Of a stretch of 34,078 bases of DNA, positions 29,535 to 34,078 are shown in pieces. Position 1 is the first letter of the stretch. Each line of letters starts with the position of its first letter. The notes below the pieces were generated by a model that was not told the DNA's origin, did not search any database, and saw nothing but the letters and a program-made list of their open reading frames with translations. Source of the stretch: Methylomonas koyamae (GTDB taxonomy: Bacteria; Pseudomonadota; Gammaproteobacteria; Methylococcales; Methylomonadaceae); assembly GCF_001644025.1 (NCBI RefSeq), contig NZ_LUUK01000220.1, positions 1 to 34,078 of the forward strand, read 5' to 3'. A program made the translations under genes and the position numbers.

Positions 29535-30893
29535 ATGACATTCTTGGAAATCACTCCGTGGCTTTGGCCAGCGAGTCTCGCCGTTGCGGCATCGCTTGGC
29601 TACTTTATCGGTGCCCGCCTGACGGGCGCACGGCGCCAGACCCTGCAAGCGCAAATCGATCTGCAACAACAGGTTTTACAGCAACAATCCGTAAAGCTGG
29701 CGGTGGCCGAGGAAAGGCTAAGCCTATTGAATCGGCGCGAATCCGAGTTGCAAGCCTTGCAACAACAGCTTCTGGCATTGAAAACCGAAAACGCCGAACT
29801 TAATACCCGCCAGCAGGAGCAGCATAAACACAACGAAGAGAAAATCCGCCTACTGCAAGATGCGGAAAATCAGTTAAAAACCCAGTTCGAGAATCTGGCG
29901 CACAGGATTTTCGAAGAACGCGGCAAGCAGTTTGTCGAGCATAACAAAGTCAGTATCGAAGGCTTGGTGGCGCCGTTGAAACAGCAACTCGGCGAATTCA
30001 AAAGTCGCGTCGAAAGCGTCTACGACAACGAAACCAAGGACCGCATCTCGCTACGCGAGGAAATCGTCTCGTTGCGCCGCGATACTCAGAAGATGAATCA
30101 GGAAGCACTGAATTTGACCCGCGCCTTGAAAGGCGACCATAAGATCCAGGGCAATTGGGGAGAGATGATTCTGGAAAAGGTGCTGGAACAATCCGGCCTG
30201 CGCAAGGGCATCGAATACGAAACCCAGGGCGCGTTCCGCGACGAAGACAACCGGCTGTTCAAACCCGACGTGATCGTCCGCCTGCCGGACAACAAGGATG
30301 TCGTCATAGATTCCAAAGTCTCGTTGAACGCTTACGAGCGCTACTGTTCCAGCGAAGACGATGCCGAACGTAGCGAAGCGCTGAAACAACACGTCGAAGC
30401 GGTGCGCGCCCACATCAAAGGCCTTAGCGGCAAGGATTACTCCAGCTTGAAAGGCCTGCGTTCGTTGGACTTCGTGCTGCTATTCATGCCGATCGAAGCC
30501 GCCTTCATGGCCGCGTTTCAAGGCGACGAAAAACTATTCAACGACGCCTTCGAACACAAGATCGTCGTCGTCACGCCAACCACGCTGTTGGCGACGCTAA
30601 GAACCATCCAAAACATCTGGCGTTACGAGCAGCAAAACGAAAACGCCCGGTTGATTGCCGACAAGGCCGGCGCACTGTACGACAAGATCCGCGGCTTCGT
30701 CGAAGACATCGAAAAACTCGGCCACCAACTCGGCACCGTGCAAAAAACCTACGACGGTATCGTCAATAAACTCAGCAGTGGCCAGGGCAATCTGTTGCGC
30801 CAAGCCGGCGCACTCGAAGAACTGGGCGTGAAAGTGAAAAAGAAACTACCCAAGAGCCTGACCGAACAAATGGATGCGGACGACGCCGAATGA
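29535..30893 (+). CDS. rmuC: DNA recombination protein RmuC
   Basis: RmuC limits inversions and rearrangements and has a nuclease-like domain. The 452-residue product has one N-terminal membrane segment (WLWPASLAVAASLGYFIGA, about 8-27), a long coiled coil (about 30-140, many Q, E and L), and the RmuC domain with GNWGEMILEKVLEQSGL near 200-216, the DVVIDSKVSLNAYERY segment and LDFVLLFMPIEAAFMAA. The ATG at 29535 gives the normal topology; the frame begins at a TTG at 29472 which would place extra polar residues first. It overlaps the DUF3375 gene by 4 bp (ATGA). Confidence 0.95.
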   Translation: MTFLEITPWLWPASLAVAASLGYFIGARLTGARRQTLQAQIDLQQQVLQQQSVKLAVAEERLSLLNRRESELQALQQQLLALKTENAELNTRQQEQHKHNEEKIRLLQDAENQLKTQFENLAHRIFEERGKQFVEHNKVSIEGLVAPLKQQLGEFKSRVESVYDNETKDRISLREEIVSLRRDTQKMNQEALNLTRALKGDHKIQGNWGEMILEKVLEQSGLRKGIEYETQGAFRDEDNRLFKPDVIVRLPDNKDVVIDSKVSLNAYERYCSSEDDAERSEALKQHVEAVRAHIKGLSGKDYSSLKGLRSLDFVLLFMPIEAAFMAAFQGDEKLFNDAFEHKIVVVTPTTLLATLRTIQNIWRYEQQNENARLIADKAGALYDKIRGFVEDIEKLGHQLGTVQKTYDGIVNKLSSGQGNLLRQAGALEELGVKVKKKLPKSLTEQMDADDAE

Positions 30894-32344
30894 GCCTGGA
30901 CTACGCCACGCTGGAGCTGCTGAAACAAAACCACCCGGCTTGGCGCTTATTACGCTCCGACCATGCGCCGCTGATCGCCAGCTTCCTGCACGGGGTCTTC
31001 GTCGCCCCCAATCAGCGTCTGATCGGTCAGGCCGATCTGGCCGAAGCGCTGGAAGATGAGTTGTTTGCGTTACGCGAACGGCTGGGTAACGATGCTTTCC
31101 CTAAGCCCGCGCTGGACTATCTGAACGACTGGGCCGGCAACGACAAGGCTTGGTTGCGCAAGTTTTACCGGCAAGGTTCCGACGAGCCGTTTTTCGACCT
31201 GACGCCAGCCACCGAAAAAGCCATCGCTTGGTTGGGCAGCCTGTCCGAGCGCGCGTTCGTCGGCACCGAATCGCGCTTATTAACCTTGTTCGAACTGCTC
31301 AAGCAAATCAGCGCAGGCAGCGAAACCGATCCGGAGACCCGTATCGCCGAACTGGAAAAACGCCGTGCCGATCTCGATGCCGAAATCGCCCGCATCCGCG
31401 CCGGCGATCTGCAAGTGCTGGACGACACCGCGTTGAAGGATCGCTTCCAGCAATTCACCGGGCTGGCCCGCGAACTGCTGGGCGACTTTCGCGAAGTTGA
31501 ACATAACTTTCGCGGCCTGGACCGGCGAGTGCGGGAGCGCATCGCCTTGTGGGAAGGCGGCAAGGGCGAACTGCTGCAAGACATCATGGGCGAACGCGAC
31601 GCCATAGCCGACTCCGACCAAGGCCGCAGTTTCCGCGCCTTCTGGGATTTTCTAATGTCCAGCCGCCGCCAGGAAGAATTGTCGGCCTTACTGGAACGGG
31701 TGTTGGCTTTGGAGCCTGTCGCCGAACTCAAGCCCGACGCCCGCATTCGCCGGGTGCATTACGATTGGTTGGAAGCCGGCGAGCATACCCAGCGCACCGT
31801 CGCCGAACTGAGCCGGCAACTGCGCCGCTTTCTCGACGACCAGGCCTGGCTGGAAAATCGCCGGATCATGGAAATCCTGCACGGCATCGAAGCCAAGGCC
31901 CTGGCCTTACGCGAAAATCAACCCGCCGGTGAAGTCATGATCATCGCCGAAGCCGCCGCCGACATCGAGCTGCCGATGGAGCGCCCGCTACACACGCCAC
32001 CGGTCAAACCGCGCATCGAAAGCGTCGTCCCGCAAACCGGCGACGAAGACCTGGACGCCGCTGCGCTGTTCTCGCAAATCGTCATCGACAAGACGCAACT
32101 GGCCCGCCACATCCGCCACGCTCTGCAAGACAAACCGCAAATCACGCTGGCCGAACTCTGCCGCGCCCGCCCGCTGCAACACGGCCTGGCGGAACTGGTC
32201 GCCTATCTGCAACTCGGCGGCGACAACTTTAAAACCACGGTCGATGAAGGAGTGGAGGATGTGATCGTTTGGCAGGCTGTGGATGGCGAAGGACGGGAAT
32301 TAAGTAAACAGGCGAAGTTGCCAAGGGTGATTTTTGTCCGGTGA
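30890..32344 (+). CDS. DUF3375 protein, JetA-like subunit of Wadjet (apparently orphan)
   Basis: The 484-residue product matches DUF3375: HPAWRLLRSDHAPLIASFLH at the start, the DLTPATEKAIAWLGSLSERAFVGTESRL segment (in two quotes: PATEKAIAW and FVGTESRLLTLFEL), ALWEGGKGELLQDIMGERDA and SDQGRSFRAFWDFLMSSRRQ. Known: in Wadjet (Jet/Eps) systems DUF3375 is JetA, the kleisin-like MukF-related part, next to JetB (DUF4194), the SMC-like JetC and the nuclease JetD, which cut plasmids. None of those follow here; the next genes are a toxin-antitoxin pair and a KAP NTPase. It is coupled to rmuC by a 4-bp overlap. So either it is a stranded relict, or it works alone with RmuC or with partners elsewhere. 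Its frame is intact, which argues against simple decay. Confidence 0.85.
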   Translation: MSLDYATLELLKQNHPAWRLLRSDHAPLIASFLHGVFVAPNQRLIGQADLAEALEDELFALRERLGNDAFPKPALDYLNDWAGNDKAWLRKFYRQGSDEPFFDLTPATEKAIAWLGSLSERAFVGTESRLLTLFELLKQISAGSETDPETRIAELEKRRADLDAEIARIRAGDLQVLDDTALKDRFQQFTGLARELLGDFREVEHNFRGLDRRVRERIALWEGGKGELLQDIMGERDAIADSDQGRSFRAFWDFLMSSRRQEELSALLERVLALEPVAELKPDARIRRVHYDWLEAGEHTQRTVAELSRQLRRFLDDQAWLENRRIMEILHGIEAKALALRENQPAGEVMIIAEAAADIELPMERPLHTPPVKPRIESVVPQTGDEDLDAAALFSQIVIDKTQLARHIRHALQDKPQITLAELCRARPLQHGLAELVAYLQLGGDNFKTTVDEGVEDVIVWQAVDGEGRELSKQAKLPRVIFVR

Positions 32345-32364
32345 CTGCTCAACAGTAGGTTGCG

Positions 32365-32392
32365 TTGCCACGATGCGGGGGTTTGCTATACT
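32365..32392 (+). promoter_or_regulatory. Sigma-70-type promoter of the toxin-antitoxin pair
   Basis: TTGCCA (32365-32370) and TATACT (32387-32392) are separated by 16 bp, one mismatch each to TTGACA and TATAAT. It lies about 35 bp before the antitoxin start. Confidence 0.65.
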
Positions 32393-32427
32393 GGGTTAGT
32401 CAAATTACTTGGTCAAGGAGCATGCTT

Positions 32428-32661
32428 GTGAGCACTTATACGCTTTATAACGCCAAAACCCATTTATCCAGCTTGGTCGAACAAGCATTTGCCGGTGAGG
32501 AAGTTATCATCGCCAAGGGCAAGGTGCCGTTGGTCAAGCTGGTGCCGATCACCGAAAGCCGTCCGCAACGGAGATTCGGCGCCATGAAAGGTCAAGCGCC
32601 GGTGACCGAAGCCTTCTTCGAGGCATTACCGGACGACGAATTGGATGCCTGGGCGCAATAG
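32428..32661 (+). CDS. Phd/YefM-family antitoxin
   Basis: The 77-residue product has the Phd/YefM N-terminus (STYTLYNAKTHLSSLVEQAFAGEEVIIAKG) that forms the DNA-binding dimer, and an acidic tail (ALPDDELDAWAQ) that would mask the toxin. I prefer a GTG at 32428 because AAGGAG lies 7 nt upstream; an ATG at 32422 has only one base between it and that site. Its stop is followed at once by the toxin ATG, as in operons of this kind. Antitoxins of this family bind their own promoter. Confidence 0.88.
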   Translation: MSTYTLYNAKTHLSSLVEQAFAGEEVIIAKGKVPLVKLVPITESRPQRRFGAMKGQAPVTEAFFEALPDDELDAWAQ

Positions 32662-33048
32662 ATGAAAGCGCTACTGGATACCCATACTTTGTTGTGGTGG
32701 CTGGACGGCGACGAGAAGCTGTCTCGGATTGCAAAAGAATGGATTGCCGAGCCCAGCCATGTCGTGCTGATCAGCGCCGCTTCGGGCTGGGAGATCGCCA
32801 CCAAGGTACGTATCGGCAAATTGCCGGGTGCCGAAGCCGTGGTCGATAGCTACCAGGATTGCCTGAAGGAACAAGGTTTTACCCCGCTGGCTATCACAAC
32901 CGACCACGCATTGCGAGCCGGCAGCCTGCCCGGCCCGCACCGCGACCCTTTCGACCGAATGTTGATCGCCCAGGCTCAGGCCGAGAATATTGCCCTGATC
33001 AGCAATGAGGCGTTGTTCGATAGTTATGGGGTTAGGCGGATTTGGTGA
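32662..33048 (+). CDS. vapC: PIN-domain toxin (VapC-like)
   Basis: VapC-like toxins are Mg-dependent ribonucleases. The 128-residue product has the PIN pattern with acidic residues D6 (LLDTHTLLWWL), E44 (SGWEIATK) and D95/D98 (HRDPFDRML), then LISNEALF where many PIN domains have another aspartate. E116 in this place may substitute. It is inhibited in complex with the antitoxin upstream. The start directly abuts the antitoxin stop. All of the usual core positions are present. Confidence 0.93.
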   Translation: MKALLDTHTLLWWLDGDEKLSRIAKEWIAEPSHVVLISAASGWEIATKVRIGKLPGAEAVVDSYQDCLKEQGFTPLAITTDHALRAGSLPGPHRDPFDRMLIAQAQAENIALISNEALFDSYGVRRIW

Positions 33049-33058
33049 GAAGCATTAA

Positions 33059-34078
33059 ATGAATTGGTTCAAAAATCTATTTCGTAAGCTTTTATCAGAG
33101 CCATTCTCGTCAGAGGCTTCGACGCTTGCTGAATCGAATCAAGAACAAATTGATGTTGGTCTGAACTCTCAAGTCGCTCAGGACAGTAGCTATAACGATT
33201 TACCAATACGGCAGCCGTCTGAAGATCACTTCGGTATCGATCCTTTCGCTCGGACATTGGCGAACAGTATTCGAAAATTGACCAATCCTCACGGTTCAGT
33301 TATCGCGCTTAATGGAGTATGGGGCTCTGGCAAGAGCAGTGCAACAAATCTAATTCTTCATCACCTCAAGTCGGATATCGAAAAAAATGACCTCACCGTT
33401 ATCAATTTTGCGTGTTGGTGGTTCCGTGGTGAGGAGGCGTTAGCGCTAGCGTTTTTTCGGGAACTCTATGCCGGGATTAGCCCAAATCTCTCGGCTCGAT
33501 TAAAAAAAACATTGTCAAAACTCGGGTCGCGTCTGTTGCGTGCTGGCTCGGCGGTAGGTTCGGCCGTAGATTTGGCTGGGGGGAATGGGGCTGGGAGTGT
33601 AGCCGCTGGTACTATGGAATGGTTGAGTGGTTTGATCGCACAGGATGAAAGCGTAGAAGCGTTACATCAGGAATTGTCGCATGCACTCGCCGAACAAAAA
33701 CGGCGATTTTTAATTGTGATTGATGATATTGATAGGCTTTCTCCTGATGAGGCAATATTGATTTTCCGCTTAGTAAAATCCGTAGGCCGATTGCCAAATG
33801 TTGTTTACTTACTTGTCTATGACCGTATTCTTGCAGAGACCATTATTTCTGAACGTTTTCCGTCCGAAGGTCCTCATTACTTAGAAAAAATAGTTCAGGC
33901 TTCATTTGAATTGCCGGAACCGCAGCACGCCGATCTAATTAACCAGTTATTGCAAAAAATTCACGCGATTTGCGGAATCCCTGATGAAAATCAGGAATTG
34001 CATTTCATGAATCTTTTCTACGAAGTGATTGCGCCAGAAATTGCTACACCAAGAGATGTTAAGCTCTTAGCAAAAAGT
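33059..34078 (+). CDS. KAP-family P-loop NTPase (incomplete at the window end)
   Basis: Open for 340 codons to the window edge. It has Walker A GVWGSGKS (86-93) and Walker B FLIVIDDID (217-225), the KAP family arrangement, with RLSPDEA after it. Between them, residues 157-193 form a stretch rich in glycine, alanine and serine (for example AGSAVGSAVDLAGGNGAG), as in the membrane-inserted loop of KAP NTPases; a membrane role is inference. KAP NTPases are known from phage-exclusion contexts such as PifA. It begins 10 nt after the toxin stop with GAGAAG before the ATG, so it may be in the toxin-antitoxin transcript. The downstream partners are not in the window. Confidence 0.85.
   Translation, partial: MNWFKNLFRKLLSEPFSSEASTLAESNQEQIDVGLNSQVAQDSSYNDLPIRQPSEDHFGIDPFARTLANSIRKLTNPHGSVIALNGVWGSGKSSATNLILHHLKSDIEKNDLTVINFACWWFRGEEALALAFFRELYAGISPNLSARLKKTLSKLGSRLLRAGSAVGSAVDLAGGNGAGSVAAGTMEWLSGLIAQDESVEALHQELSHALAEQKRRFLIVIDDIDRLSPDEAILIFRLVKSVGRLPNVVYLLVYDRILAETIISERFPSEGPHYLEKIVQASFELPEPQHADLINQLLQKIHAICGIPDENQELHFMNLFYEVIAPEIATPRDVKLLAKS

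Overview
The window is a piece of a gammaproteobacterial chromosome around the replication origin. The core genes (dnaA, dnaN, recF, gyrB, gmk, hemL, rmuC), a DUF1640-type relict and two proteins ending in VPLPA/PEP-CTERM sorting signals would fit a Methylomonas-like methanotroph (Methylococcales). That assignment is inferred from protein character, not from a database search.

Left island (about 1-17,340, almost all on the minus strand). A Tn7-like transposition operon runs leftward: tnsA (6224-7006), tnsB (4357-6300), tnsC (3390-4364), a long TnsD/TniQ protein (1387-3393) and a short TniQ protein (731-1393). A small XRE regulator (7248-7670) lies upstream of tnsA. The XRE gene and tnsA carry the same 16-17 bp motif upstream. 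To the right is a type I restriction-modification operon read in the same direction: a broken hsdM copy, a small zinc-ribbon protein, an intact hsdM (probably from a TTG start), an AlbA_2/Schlafen-type ATP-binding protein, hsdS and hsdR. Between this operon and the gyrB stop codon are three direct repeats at exactly 21-bp spacing, followed by a TGT-type terminus next to the gyrB 3' end. I read this as a possible right end of a Tn7-like element inserted at gyrB, with the RM operon as cargo. The left end is not seen and probably lies outside the window.

Core (17,344-25,018). gyrB, recF and dnaN are on the minus strand. A 917-bp intergenic region holds several DnaA boxes and an AT-rich tract (probable oriC). 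Then come dnaA (minus) and the divergent gmk (plus).

Right part (25,034-34,078, plus strand). In order: a small lipoprotein, hemL, a frameshifted DUF1640 gene, an adjacent pair of exported proteins with PEP-CTERM-like tails (lamin-tail domain, then SdiA-regulated-like beta-propeller), a strong terminator, rmuC overlapping a DUF3375 gene (the JetA subunit of Wadjet, here without JetB/C/D), a Phd/VapC toxin-antitoxin pair with a clear promoter, and the start of a KAP-family P-loop NTPase that runs off the window. The last three look like a second, defence-flavoured accessory patch.

Limits: all family calls are from motif reading. No searches or alignments were run.
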